Part shown: positions 23,331-34,500 of the stretch, one piece after another
Position numbering within the stretch: position 1 is the first letter of the stretch
Layout of the letters: each line of letters begins with the position of its first letter
Translations under genes and position numbers: made by a program
Notes under the pieces: model-generated
Databases searched by the model: none
Told to the model about the DNA's origin: nothing
What the model saw: the letters and a program-made list of their open reading frames with translations, nothing else
DNA from: Welwitschia mirabilis
Lineage: Eukaryota; Gnetophyta; Gnetopsida; Welwitschiales
DNA length: 41,443 nt
Assembly (NCBI GenBank): GCA_051453625.1
Contig: JBOZIK010000001.1
Coordinates: forward strand, 234,638,060 to 234,679,502
Direction: 5' to 3'

Positions 23331-23670
23331 CTTCACTACCTCATTCGGTGATCTGTGAAGCCCATTGCCTTGTTCGGCCATCCATTGTTTTTATATAATA
23401 TTTAACTTCATTGCCTTATTTGGTGATCTGTAAAGCCCACTACCTCATTTCATGATTTATGGTTCTCATATATATATATATATATATAATCTCAATTATT
23501 CATTAACTTCATTGCCTCATTTGGTGATGTAAAGCCCACTGCCTCATTCGTGATCTGTGATAATATAATATCCTCACTTCCTCGTTAAGCAATCTATGGG
23601 ATTCTCACTTCACTGCCTCATTTGATGATCTGTGAAGCCCACTACCTCATTTGATAATCTATGGAAATCC
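23331..23670. repeat. Minisatellite based on CACTGCCTCATTTGGTGATC
   Basis: Seven or more imperfect copies of a 29-bp core, which reads CACTGCCTCATTTGGTGATC and then TGTGAAGCC, occur with variable AT-rich spacers. One spacer includes a TA run at 23470-23488. The cores often pair as a doublet followed by a spacer. Degeneracy and uneven spacing rule out a CRISPR array. Confidence 0.85.
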
Positions 23671-24567
23671 ATAACCGTTGGTTCAAACATAACAATATCA
23701 AGAAACTAAGATAAGTTTTGATGACAAGATATCATCTCAAACCAAAGATTTCAATAGCATGATGACAAGGTAAATACAATAAGAATTAATCATGAACTAT
23801 CATCTCAAACAAAGAAAAGACAATGTCAAGACCAATGAGGAAGGATCAATAAAGATTTTAAAAGATAATTTATCTTATTAAGAACCACATGATTTAACAT
23901 TTGACTTATAAAAATATAAACATAATTATTTCAATAATAGAATGCATAAGGAAGGACCAATAAGGAAGTACAAATATATAAAACTATACCCATATGTTTT
24001 CTATTTAAAGACCTTCCAAGTTTTCCAAGCTTCTACGCCTCCTAAGATTCTAAGATTTCAAGGCAATATTGTTTTTGGAAAATAAACTAGACCTGACAAA
24101 TGAAGGACTCTATTTAAAGTGAGAGAACAAGCATAAAATGATAAACTCAAGGACATGAAAGGACACAACATGAAGCAATGATTAATAAGGGGGTTACATA
24201 ATGTCTCATAAAAGGCTTGCCTAGTCACTGAGTTCTTTTAACAAAATGAAAAGTAATGCTTTACATTTAATCATAATAATGAAAAAAAGATAAATAACAA
24301 GTCTCCATAATATGCATTTAATCAAGCATAATTTCCAAGAAGGGCATAATTAAAGAAAATAAATCATTACCACCACAAGAACATTTGAAGTTTGTATGTA
24401 ATATTTTAATGAAAATGTACTTAGACTTACAATTTAATATGATAGTATCTCAAGAACATAATATTAATATCAATTGAAGGTTTCAAAATAATTCAATCTT
24501 TTCTAAATATTTTACTAAACATAATCTCTATAAATTTTATAACTAAAGTAAAAATATGGATGTGAAA

Positions 24568-25370
24568 AAACTATATCATCAAGTTTTATTATTAACTAAT
24601 AAGTTTTCTAAGCTATTTCATTATAGTCACTTTTATTCGATAGATTTTAAGTAATTTAAGTCCTTACTTTTCATGATTATTTAAGGACTATGAAGGACCA
24701 GGTGGCTATTAAATTCACTAATTCTTATATAGTGAATGAAATTATGTTATCATAACCTTAGCCATCATGACTTTATAGTTTAAAGTATGTTTTAGAAAAG
24801 TGTAGGATATCATTAGAGTGACAAATTACTTGTGAATAATTTAGACTAAATACTAGAGCTTGCCCATTTTTCTACCTCTTTAATTAAATCTTTATTTCAA
24901 TTATTAACTCTCTATTTTATTTTTTCTTTTGATTATACTCATAAGATATGTGTAATTTCTATTAAGTTACCATAATTATCCCTATGAAAGAACTATGCTA
25001 GGTATTTTCCTATTTTATTTCAATTCAACTATCTTATATCATGAACAAAATTTGGTATTATTATTTACACAAATGGCATCGTAGATTCACAAGATGAGAA
25101 CACTAATTTTTTTAGTATATTTTTAATTTTTCTAGTAGTGGGTACTAGTTCTTTTCCAATGAAATCCAAATTGATGCTTTTTTTTTAGTGTTTAATTTAT
25201 TTTCCTTTCTTTTTAGTGCTTGATACTATTCCATTTTTAGTGATACTTAAACTAGTCCTTTTTACAATTTTGTTTAGATTTTTAATTTAATTTAAGGCTT
25301 ATTACTATATAAGATATTTTATATTATAGGTCTAATAAATTTTCTTTAAGTTGTAATCAAAATAATGATC
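24568..25370 (-). repeat. Reversed F-unit fragment, right of the long-LTR insertion
   Basis: Reverse-complemented, it matches F sequence from about 35050 back to 34320 and the equivalent 30120-31000 of unit I, including the CACTAG-rich module (RC of 25100-25300) and the GGTCCTTCATAGTCC stretch. Together with 9545-10385 it makes one F unit split by the long-LTR element. Confidence 0.65.
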
Positions 25371-25930
25371 ATGCAAAAACTTAACAAGAACATAATTTTT
25401 TTAGATGTTATTTCACCTCTTTTTTCTATCATTACATCTTTCATAGTGTATTCTATACCTTGTAATGTAAAACATTTGATGTAGCCTTAAATATAATATC
25501 ACTTTTTTCTTAAGCTATTTTTTTTAAAGAACTATCATTTCTAGCCTTTTTTCTTAGAATCCTTTAAAAATTTACACATACTCTTTCTTGAATTCTTAAA
25601 TACTTTTTGATATTGGGCCTTATCTAAAACCTCATAAAGTTATGAAAATATAATCCTATAGTTAATTTCATAAACCACTTTTCAAAACTAAATATGAATT
25701 AGGAATTTGATCACTTTAGAAAAATATATGAAATACTATTTAAACCCTAATTTATCTATGATAACTCTACAAATCCTTATAACTCATCTAATCATGTTTA
25801 ATAAAGATAAAATGTAAACGATCATATTTAATCTAATAATACCTTTTTAGACTAATTTAATGCAATTACGACAACCCTTACTATTTTAATCCCTAATATC
25901 CTTTTGACATTACATAAATATTTGGAGAAT
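25371..25930. other. AT-rich sequence, nothing recognised
   Basis: No gene, tandem repeat or element boundary could be identified between the reversed F fragment and the copia reverse-transcriptase scrap. Confidence 0.4.
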
Positions 25931-26115
25931 ATATTAGAATTCTAAAATGTCATCTACATATAAATCAATATCTTTGTAATCTTTAATGTGAAAATTTTTA
26001 TTTATAAAAAAAAAAGGAGTTTAATCCCATGCCTTCTACCATCCCTCATAAACTTTTCCTTCATTAGCTTATTAATCTTTGTACTCATTCAACTAGCAAC
26101 AACTTTATTCATTTA
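25931..26115 (-). pseudogene. Ty1/copia reverse-transcriptase scrap
   Basis: On the minus strand the frame ending near 25950 reads DYKDIDLYVDDI, which contains the YVDD catalytic motif of copia reverse transcriptase. Upstream, MSTKINKLMKEKFMRDG resembles the stretch before the catalytic motif in SIRE-type elements. Length and order agree, but a frame change and stops are needed between the pieces. The scrap abuts the copia LTR at 26130 with no primer site or gag between them, so it is a deletion product or a separate fragment. Reverse transcriptase copies element RNA into cDNA; this piece is too short to work. Confidence 0.5.
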
Positions 26116-26129
26116 CTCTGTTGGATAAA

Positions 26130-27645
26130 TGATAGGATCGAGAATTCTAAAGAAGGGAGAATAGGTTCTTTTAAAAATTAAACAAAATAAAATCATGATT
26201 TAACAAAAAATTGCTTAAAATAACTTGATAATAAATTTGTTCATGCAAAGAAATATTGAAATTATTGAAAATAATGAAACTAATTAAAAGTATAAAATAC
26301 TAAATATATGCAGGATTTTATAGTGGTTCGAGAAACCTCCTACTTCACTTTTGATGATCAGTTTATCATCAGGTTTAATCTGGATCTTTGTTAATCCTTT
26401 AGATATTGTAAGTTCATCTATAACCTTTACAAATGGACCTATGTAGGCTAAGTCTTAACCTTTTTAATAAACTTTTGTAGGCTAAGTTTCAACCTTTTAG
26501 AATGTAAGATAGAAATGTAATAATGTCGAAATGCATAGATATCACTTGTTCTTTAGTACAATGACTTTAATGAAGCTCTTCTCCTGTAGATGATACAATA
26601 AATAGAACAATAGATCTGAACTTGAATGTACAGATACCATAGATGATAAATATTCTTTGGTTAGGAGTATAATGCCAAGATGCTACAATAAATATCATAA
26701 TATTTAGTCCTTTAATTAAGAGTCAAAAAGTCTTTTTAGTCATCTCTCTCTTGGCTATTTATATTGAAAGGTTTTTAGCATTTATTACATTTGAAAATTC
26801 ACTTCCAACAGCTATAAACAGCTAAAAAAAGGCTATCTAATGGACATTTAATGAATATAAAATTTTAGTTCCATTTTGACCCGTTAACCCCTCAAAAGTC
26901 TTGTTGATTCCACCTGGTGCTATGACTTACATAGGTTACTCGAGTGAAGTTTTTGGTCATCCTAGTTTCTTATGGTTTCATATTTGGTTGATCCCTTATG
27001 GTCTAGTTAACCCCTATCTAGTTGCTTAGAATTTTTTCTAGTTGCTCACTAGTCCTAATAAAAGATCATTCCAAATTCCTACATTAGGTTCAGTTGACCC
27101 CTTTAGGTGTTTGGTTGGTCCCATAATGATCAACTCAAGGATATTAGCTACATAGTGATGAGGTCTAGTCAACCCCTTTAAAGGTCTAGTCGACCCCTTG
27201 ATACTTGATTCAGGAGTACTATTCTTAAGTTCATAGATCTGGTCGACCTCATTAAAGGTCCAATTGATCCCTTGTCATTTAGTTTAGGGATACTGTTATT
27301 AGATCCATAAATTTGGTTGATCACATTAAAGGTCCAGTTGATTCCTTATCATTCAGTTTAGGGATACTGTTCTTAAGATTACAACTCCAGTCGACCCCAT
27401 CAGAAATCTAGTCAATCCATTTGAATTCAGTTCAATTTCTAAGAATATGCTGCAGGTGTGGTCAATCCCTTAAAAGTCTAGTAGACCCCTCAAGAGGGTA
27501 AGTGAACTTGACAGGTTTCTAGTGATCCGTTTTTAACATTCATTACTTCAACATCTAACTTATAAGTTGTTAACATTTTCTACATAAGATACACAAAATT
27601 TGCTACACAGAGAATATTGTTTAACATTAATTAACAAAATATAAT
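26130..27645 (-). mobile_element. Ty1/copia (SIRE/Maximus-like) LTR, copy 1
   Basis: This aligns along its length with 36991-38545. It begins TGATAGGATCGAGAA (the reversed 3' end of the LTR) and shares the block TAGTCATCTCTCTCTTGGCT and a series of TAGTCGACCCC-type motifs in imperfect tandem copies of about 75 bp. No intact internal domain adjoins it on the left. It may be a solo LTR or the LTR of a deleted element. Confidence 0.8.
27080..27500. repeat. Tandem ~75-bp repeats with GTCGACCCC cores
   Basis: Successive units begin near 27236, 27305 and 27383. Each has a CTGGTCGACCYCATTAAAGG-like start, a second GGTCCAGTTGATYCCTT and a TTTAGGGATACTGTT block. The palindromic GTCGAC core is often changed to GTTGAT, consistent with loss of methylated cytosines. 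Confidence 0.75.
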
Positions 27646-27832
27646 TTAACAAGTATTGTATTGTAGTAAGAGTTTATAGGCTCAATGGAGTTGAACATGT
27701 CATGAATAAATCATTAGAGCTGCATTACCCATGAGCATTCATAGATCTAATGAAATTAACTAAACCCAATTTTATATGTATCTATGTATACATATAATCA
27801 TCCTTATCATATTCAATAATTTTTAATGCACA
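27646..27832. other. Short spacer, nothing recognised
   Basis: Unassigned sequence between the copia LTR and F unit I. Confidence 0.4.
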
Positions 27833-28609
27833 TAAATGGGTCATTGACTTATTAGCTTAATCAAGAAAATTATTATCCTCATAAAAATTCTTGTAATTTT
27901 CATGTTAATTGAATCATATTTTTCATTGAAATATCTTAAGAAAAACTAAAATTTAATAAGTTAACTTGAAAATATACAAAAATTCTTCTTGAAATACTAA
28001 AGTAAAATCTAAACTCTACCTAGTTTAAAATAATAGTGCAATTACTTATTAATGGTTTATTCACTTAGGATCATTAACTAGGATCATCTAATCTCAAGAA
28101 ATCATATATGGATGAAAGGGGAGGATGGTTGATGGAGTTTATTAGATGGAGCAGAAATGAAAGAAATGGGAAGTGGAGTTTGAAGTGATGATGATTTATT
28201 CAGTGGAATGAATGGTACATAGGGTTTCATATCTAAAAATGTTTAAGTCCATGATTATACAAGTGGAAGTTCTTGGGTAGTTTAAGGTATGAAAAGGCAT
28301 CAAGCATAAAATTTAAAGTATTTTTAATTTTTTTAAACCAAAATGTATTATTAAAAAAATTTCTATACTAAAAAAAATCTAAATACATGTAATAAAACAA
28401 ACAAATTTCAAGGCTTTTCTCAAGGTATTGCAAATGTTAAGGCTCAAAATAATGAATGTAATGTTCGAATGATGAGTCAAATTATATAATGAATTTAAAA
28501 ACAAGATCAAATCCCTATAAACATTTATACATGAATTCATAAAATTGGAAAGAATATTAATTCTAATAGTAAAATTGATTCATTTAAAATTAGCAATGTT
28601 CCAACCCTT

Positions 28610-29625
28610 AGCCTATTCCTATTTACTCAACAACTTGTGCAACACATCATTTTTGGATGAAGATAAAGGTGAATTAAAAACCATAGGAGAAGGTAATTGA
28701 TCATCAAAAGAAATATCAAAAAATTATTTTGATGGTGTAAATGGTTTATCTTAATCACCAAAGTTTGAGTTTTACTTAAGAGATGAAAATGAAATATTTG
28801 ATTTAAGAGGCTATTGAGAAAAAGATTTTTCAAGGGATGAGTCATGTTTAGGCCCTTGGTTAATGATCTTTTCTTCATTAAGATTAAATAATTATTTCTT
28901 AAAAAGTTTCATAGGTGACATTGGTTAAGGTTCAAGGGTATATTCAATTCCACTATTATCCATGTTACTCATTAATTTGTCCTCTATTGTGTAACATTCG
29001 ATAAATCCTTCTCCCTCAAATATTTGATCACTTACTAAGGATTGATCCTTATTATCTAAAGTTTCTAATCCTATAAATTATAGTCTATGTTCATGCAATT
29101 GTTCATTTTCTAAGTAATACTTAAACTCAAGATCCTCTTAAATTTCATCATTAGTTTCTTCATACTTTTCTTTCTCATTCCTAAGGGATAATGTTTTGGT
29201 GTTGTTGATTTTAGTTTCACTAATTCCTTCAAAGTTTTCTAAGCTTGTAGGTTTATGAAATGTAGGAAGATTTTCTTCTTCTAGTGTTATTTGAGTAGTA
29301 ACTTACATTAATTATTAGGTATCTTCCTTAAATATTTGACTTTTTTGCTTAAATCTTTAATTTAGTTACTCAAGTATTTGACTTGTTTACTTAAGACTTT
29401 TGTTTATTTGCATTTGGGCTTCCATGAATCTCATAAGGATTATTCTAAAGAATTTAAAAAGTTCATTGAATTATGGGATATAAAGGATATGTATCAGAGG
29501 ATGAAGGATATTGAAAGGAAAATGAAGGGTAAGAATTAAAGGATGATGAATATGAAGTTGAAGGATAAGGATCATGAGGGATAAAGGAAGAAGTGGAATC
29601 AAACTATCTTAGTTTATGATAGAAT
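28610..29625 (-). pseudogene. Decayed F-family protein, copy I
   Basis: This gene is not recognised. Read leftwards, the remnant starts with a Ser/Tyr/Pro-rich part (FDSTSSFIPHDPYPSTSYSS, about 29510-29625), then LMRFMEAQMQINKSLK with heptad-like spacing, an acidic stretch with EEENLPTFHKPTSLE, and a C-terminal part with SPLSSSKNDVLHKLLSK and AKGWNI. Stops separate the pieces and at least one frame change occurs. F unit II carries the same order at 32690-33500, with EENIATFIKPNPRSLE and SPQNDVF followed by AKRWTI. Agreement between copies at the protein level, across stops that differ, indicates a once real protein of perhaps 330 residues. It may be a retroelement gag or accessory protein; there is no evidence to name it. 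A longer clean minus-strand frame at 28627-28878 is a different frame. Confidence 0.55.
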
Positions 29626-30239
29626 TTTTTAAATTTAAATTCATAAGGAGTTTGATCATGATATGGTTGGGATTAAGGGTACTCTTTAAAGGTCTATTTA
29701 TTATCACAAAAATGAGGGATTGTCATGGATATGAGTTACATTAGAGGTAATCCCCTCCTACAGTTCATGTAGATTGTTATCATTTTAGAAACTATACAGA
29801 TGGACAAGTTGACAATTAGAAGCTATTTGAAATGGATTTAGAACCCATCTCATGATTTAAGTTCAAGAAAATAGGTGCTAGATTTTTGACTCAAGGTTCA
29901 CATTTTTTGGGTTTTGCAATGCGGGGTTGAAAAAATATTAACAGAAACCTAAAAATGTCTAAAACTTAAATTTTTGCAACCTAGGAAAATAAATCTAACA
30001 TTTTAAAATTTTCTTAAAATTTTTAAAAAAATAAAAACTAATAGAATTGAAAATGTATAGATAATTTACAAAAATTAAAAAACGCATAAAACACACAAAT
30101 CATTAGGTTTAGTTTAAGATCATGGTCTTGGATTTGATTGCACCTATAGGGAAAGTCATTAGACCTATAACTTGAAAATATTAGATATAAAAGTAATGTT
30201 TCAGTTATTAGAAAGATAATTAAACTTAACAACTTAGAC

Positions 30240-30480
30240 CAGTTTAGGTTTTATTGGAAATGGGCTAGTACCTACTACTAGAAGAAAAGAAAATACCACT
30301 CAAAAGAAAAACAAAAAGGACTAGTTCAGATATCACTAGAAAAAGGACCAATACCAACCATACATAAAAGAAAAGAAAAATGGACCATTTTGGGTATCAC
30401 TAGAGAGGACTAATACCCACTACTAGAAAAGAAAACTCTAACTAAAAAATATAAGAAAAATAGTCATGTACTATTGAAAA
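30240..30480 (+). repeat. F module rich in CACTAG
   Basis: Repeated phrases such as GACTAGTTCAGATATCACTAG and CCAATACCAACCA recur two to three times within the module. Related copies lie at 34340-34500 and, inverted, at 25100-25300. Confidence 0.65.
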
Positions 30481-31350
30481 TTTACCATGCCAATACATTC
30501 CTAACAACAATGCTAAAATATGATCAAAGTATAATAGTGATGTAGAATTAAACTAAGTGAAATACTTAGTATCATTCTTCACAAAGATGTAGGAAGTAAA
30601 TTAATCAAAAGATACATAATTATTCTAGCTTGCAATGAAAAATCAAATAAAAGAAAGATCAAAGTTTGAAATTAAAGTGATCTTTAATTGATAACACAAG
30701 GGAACAGAGTGCTCTAGGGGTTTAATTAAGTCATTTAACTCTCCACCTTTACTTTAAATATTTCTATATCTGAAACATCCACTAAATTATTAAGTCATTA
30801 AGGTTTAACACGGATTCATAATCACATCTATCACATAAGTGTTGCTAAGTTATCAAGTCCTCTTGCTACTTCATAACCCTTTATGAGCATGAAAAGTATG
30901 AACCAAAGTGCACAGGATATATCAAACAACAAAAACTATGAATAACAATAGTAACTTTAAATAACTTACATTGTTTGAAAAAACTTAATAATTAAGTAAT
31001 CTTGATCTAAAGATTGCTAATACCATTTTTATATGCATTAATAATAAGAAATAAAGCCTACTTTAAGAATTAGTCCTACCTAAATATTTCTTACATTAAA
31101 CAACTTATGCATTAATAATTAAAGGATTTAAACCAATTATTTATTAAAACTAAAAGAAGTACATTACATTAAATGAAGGAAAAGAAGAAGAACTCCTCAA
31201 CTAGCCTTAAGTATTCTACCCCGCAGAAAGATGTTAGGGTGCCATGATGTCCAAGACTTTAAGTCTTCCCCAAGATAAGCCAACCAAAGGTAAATATAAT
31301 GAAGGATTTATCAAGGCCCTTTCATAGGAAGAGATGGGGGTAAGGAGTGA

Positions 31351-31600
31351 TTTAGCGTTAGGTAGAATCAGGGTTATTAAAAGCTCTTGACTTATAGTAT
31401 TAGGTAGAATCTTCATCATTTAGTATTAGGTAAATAAGATTCTATCTTATAGCATTTAGTGGAGGTTATCTTATAGTTTTAGGTAGAAGAGACTCTGTCC
31501 TTTAGCATTAGGTATTATCTTCATCATTTAGCATTTGGTGGAGGTTGTCTTATAATATTTGATAGAGATCATCATATAGTATTAGGGGGAATTTTCATCA
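31351..31600. repeat. F minisatellite, ~26-bp period
   Basis: The phrase TAGYATTAGGTRGA recurs at about 31353, 31395, 31421, 31450, 31474, 31503, 31529, 31552 and 31577. Some units alternate with CTTCATCATT, others with a GTGGAGGTTRTCTTA variant. A diverged inverted copy lies at about 9880-10080. The minus-strand frame at 31234-31419 crosses it by chance. Confidence 0.75.
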
Positions 31601-32689
31601 TGATGAGTTCAACACATATCCTTTAGAGTTAGATTCCTCTACCAACAAGTGCTATTGCCACATGTTTTTAGTGCCACCTTCACATACCTCTGTCACATGT
31701 CTTCCAATGCTACTGCTATGTACCAACACCTCATATCTCCATTGCCATTATTGTTTTATGTGGAATTTTGTTCATATTTTATCATGTATTCCAAAACATG
31801 GCTAAAGATCTGCAATTATTATGAAGAAGAATATAATATTTAAAAATAATAGAAGACATCATTTTATGAGAAATTAATAAATTAAGCATTTTTTCTTATG
31901 ATAAATTAATTGATTATACTTGATTAAAATGTTAATTTTGACATGCAAATAAGGGGTCATTGGTTCATTAGCCTAATTATAAAATAATATTATTCCCATA
32001 AATGCTTGAAAACAAAGTGTACAACATGAAAGTAAAAATTCCACTTTATCATCCATTTTTCTTTTACAAATTGAAAACATCAAGTGGATGCAAACCTTTA
32101 AAAAGCAACTTAAGATTAAAAAACTGTCTCTTAAAAAATAGAGTATGCTTAATCTCAATCAAAAATTAAAATGATAAAAAGATCAGTTATTATTGGTTTA
32201 ATTATTAAAGGCCATTAACCTAGGTTATTAAGTCTTAGAAACTGATAAGCAAATGGAAGAGGTGGATTGTCAATGAGTCTTAGGCCATGATGGAAGAGGT
32301 GAATGATAAAGTTTAAGATGGTAATGGCTTATTTTGTGGTGTGAGTAGAGTTTTCAATTATCTAATTAAAATAGTTTAAGGCAATGATTATACAAATAAT
32401 AGTGCTTAAGTGATTCCATAAGAGAGATAACATTAGGATACATTTGTTTATTATGTATGAACCTATCCATCCTAAATATAATATAAAAGAAAAATCTACT
32501 CTAAAACTATATAATGAAATGAAAATTTTTAAACATAAATATTTTCTAAAGTAATGCATGAATGAAGTATTAAAGGAATAAAAGCTATAGTCATGTGAAA
32601 TGTGATGAACTAGAAGAAAATCCATGTAAATTTCATACATAAGTCTATAAAATTAAAGAGAACATCAATACAAGTAGTAGAACGTATGC

Positions 32690-33500
32690 ATTCAAGGTCT
32701 AAAATGGTCCATCTTTTAGCTTGCTTGTGTTTTCTCAATAATTCTTAAAAGACATCATTTTGAGGGGAAGATGCAAATGATTGAAAAATCTTTAGACAAA
32801 GTGATTATTCATTAAAATACTCATTAGAAGGTGGTTCTAATTCCAAGGAAGATTTGTCTTCTTTATTAAAGCTTAGTTCTCGCTTAAAATATAAAGATGA
32901 AATAGAAATGTTTTACTCATAACAACACTAAGAAGAAGGCAATGTTTCTATGTATAATGGATTAAGTGTACGTTCTTTTTTAATGTTCTCATCCTCAAAA
33001 GGGTTTTACATGAATTATCCTTAAATGTATGGCTCTTCTTAAAGCGTTGACTTTTCTTAATTGATTGCTCATCCTTTAAGTACTCATTTTCCATGAATTG
33101 ACTATCATAGATTTTACTATCATGCATCCCTTCAAGACTTCTAGGATTAGGTTTAATAAATGTAGCAATATTTTCCTCTTTTAAGTTAATTAAGTGTACT
33201 AAAGATTTCATTAGTAAATTCATTTAAAAATTATATATTTTATTTAAGCCTATAATTCATTTACACTTGAGATTTCATGAATCTTATAAGGGTGTCTTCC
33301 AAGAAGTTTGAAGATGATTATTGAGTGTTGACAGGTAAAGGATATTAGTCAAATGATGAAGAATATTAAATAAAAGATGAAGGGTGTTCATGAGAAAATA
33401 AAGGATAAGGTTAAAAGGTAAAGGAAATTGATAAGTTGATGAGGGATATAAGGGATCATTGAAAATATAAGACCACATTCTTTTTGTTAAAAGTAAGGAT
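32690..33500 (-). pseudogene. Decayed F-family protein, copy II
   Basis: Unrecognised protein remnant, counterpart of 28610-29625. Two clean frames are left: 33284-33478, near the Ser/Tyr/Pro-rich start (PLYPSSTYQF), and 32948-33223, which carries KEENIATFIKPNPRSLEG and a Lys-rich part. Beyond a stop, SSLELEPPSNEYF, SPQNDVF and then AKRWTI near 32700 match the C-terminal order of copy I. Spacing between landmarks is shorter than in copy I, so there are internal deletions. Function unknown. Confidence 0.55.
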
Positions 33501-34319
33501 ATTTAAAATTAGGGTCATAAAGTGGCTTATCTATGAATGAAGAAGGTTCTATATGTTGAATATAATCTCTTACAATTCTTCTAGTGTTAGAATGATTTTG
33601 GGGTTTAAAATGGTAGGTGTTGTCATGAAGGAAGAATAAAGGAAAGAAATCCAAAACTCTATACTAGATTTAGAATGGATTGAATAAAAGGCTTTATGTT
33701 GTAAATTTAAAAAAAAATTACAAATGATTAGGACATATTTGAAGTCTAGAATGCCTGTAAATAAGACTATTATGATTGTTTTTGAATATGCCTAATACTA
33801 AAAAATGTTAGAAAAGGTAAGACAAGTATCTTAGTAAATTTTAGTAGTGATTAGATGAAAAAGATCAACAGTTTCAGTGAGTTCTACTAGCAGCATTGGT
33901 TACTTAGCTTGAAACACTTTAAAAAAAGAGAGGTGTTATGTTCTAAGACACACAAATTGATTGTCATTATGGATGGCAAGAAATAATTAATAGAAAATGA
34001 AATGATAAAGAAATGAAAGGAAATGAATCCTATGGAAAACCTTAGAAAAATAAAAACTTAAAAAACTAACAGAAATCCAAAACTATAATTCCAACACATA
34101 TAGAACTAAAAGTAAAATATATAGTAATAATGAAAAAAATGTACAAAAATAAGAGCGAGTGAAGAATATTCTTTTATGTTTTTAATTTTATTGATTTATT
34201 TAATTTTCATTTTGATTTTTTATTACTTCATCCTTAGTTTAAGAGAAACTAAGCAAAAAAACCTAAATGAACTAGGTAGAATTACATAGAAAGAGTTTGA
34301 TATAATAATAATAATGTAG

Positions 34320-34500
34320 TTTAGGACTAAAAAATTAAGAATAAATTTGGGTATCACTAGAAGTTATTCAATACCAATCATTACAAATTATAAAAACTTA
34401 AAAAAACATAGAAATCTAAAAGAAAACTAGACCAAGTCAGGTATCACTAGAATAAAACTAGTACCAGCCACTAGCAAATGTAGAAAAACAAAAAAAATAA
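34320..34500 (+). repeat. F module rich in CACTAG, copy II
   Basis: GGGTATCACTAGAAGTTATTC and GGTATCACTAGAATAAAACTA followed by CCAGCCACTAGC repeat the unit I module. Confidence 0.6.

Larger units (their letters stand above)
10386..24567 (-). mobile_element. LARD-like LTR retrotransposon with 4.8-kb LTRs, gag only
   Basis: Two long direct repeats (10386-16899 including a nested insertion, and 19793-24567) flank a 2.9-kb interior. Similarity starts at TGTAATAC in both copies and stops at the aligned ends GGATCTAACA and GGATGTGAAA. Beside the right LTR the interior carries a minus-strand primer site for initiator Met-tRNA, and beside the left LTR a purine-rich tract, as expected for a minus-strand element. 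The interior has only a decayed gag with a zinc-knuckle trace and no recognisable pol, which fits a large retrotransposon derivative (LARD) or gag-only element. The flanks AAACA (10381-10385) and AAACT (24568-24572) look like a decayed 5-bp target duplication. In a 143-bp sample the LTRs differ at about 11 % of positions, so the insertion is old. Confidence 0.75.
19793..24567 (-). repeat. 5' LTR (right copy), 4775 bp
   Basis: This is the uninterrupted copy of the long LTR. It contains a second primer-site motif at 19841, a TA tract at 20103, four tRNA-like segments, a minisatellite at 23331-23670 and otherwise non-coding AT-rich sequence. Its outer end is slightly decayed (TTTCAC on the minus strand, compared with TGTTAG in the other copy). 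Confidence 0.8.
27833..31943 (+). repeat. F unit I (about 4.1 kb)
   Basis: The order of landmarks is: opening GGTCATTGACTTATTAGC (27836), CATGATTATACAAGTGGAAG (28251), a decayed minus-strand ORF (28610-29625), a CACTAG-rich module (30240-30480), a minisatellite (31351-31600) and a tail (31660-31815). F unit II repeats the order head to tail. I do not recognise the family. Absence of pol and the large size suggest a non-autonomous retroelement or its long LTR. Confidence 0.65.

Noticed and set aside
23331-23670. CRISPR-like spaced repeats
   Set aside because: Repeats are imperfect, spacing is irregular and spacers are AT-rich or TA runs. The context is a plant-type retroelement LTR, so it is a minisatellite.
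28627-28878. An 83-codon minus-strand frame
   Set aside because: It lies in a different frame from the F-protein remnant that is conserved in both F units. Its Leu/His-rich composition fits a shadow frame.
31649-31843. A 64-codon plus-strand frame in the F tail
   Set aside because: The inverted counterpart at 9700-9860 does not keep the frame. It is repeat sequence.
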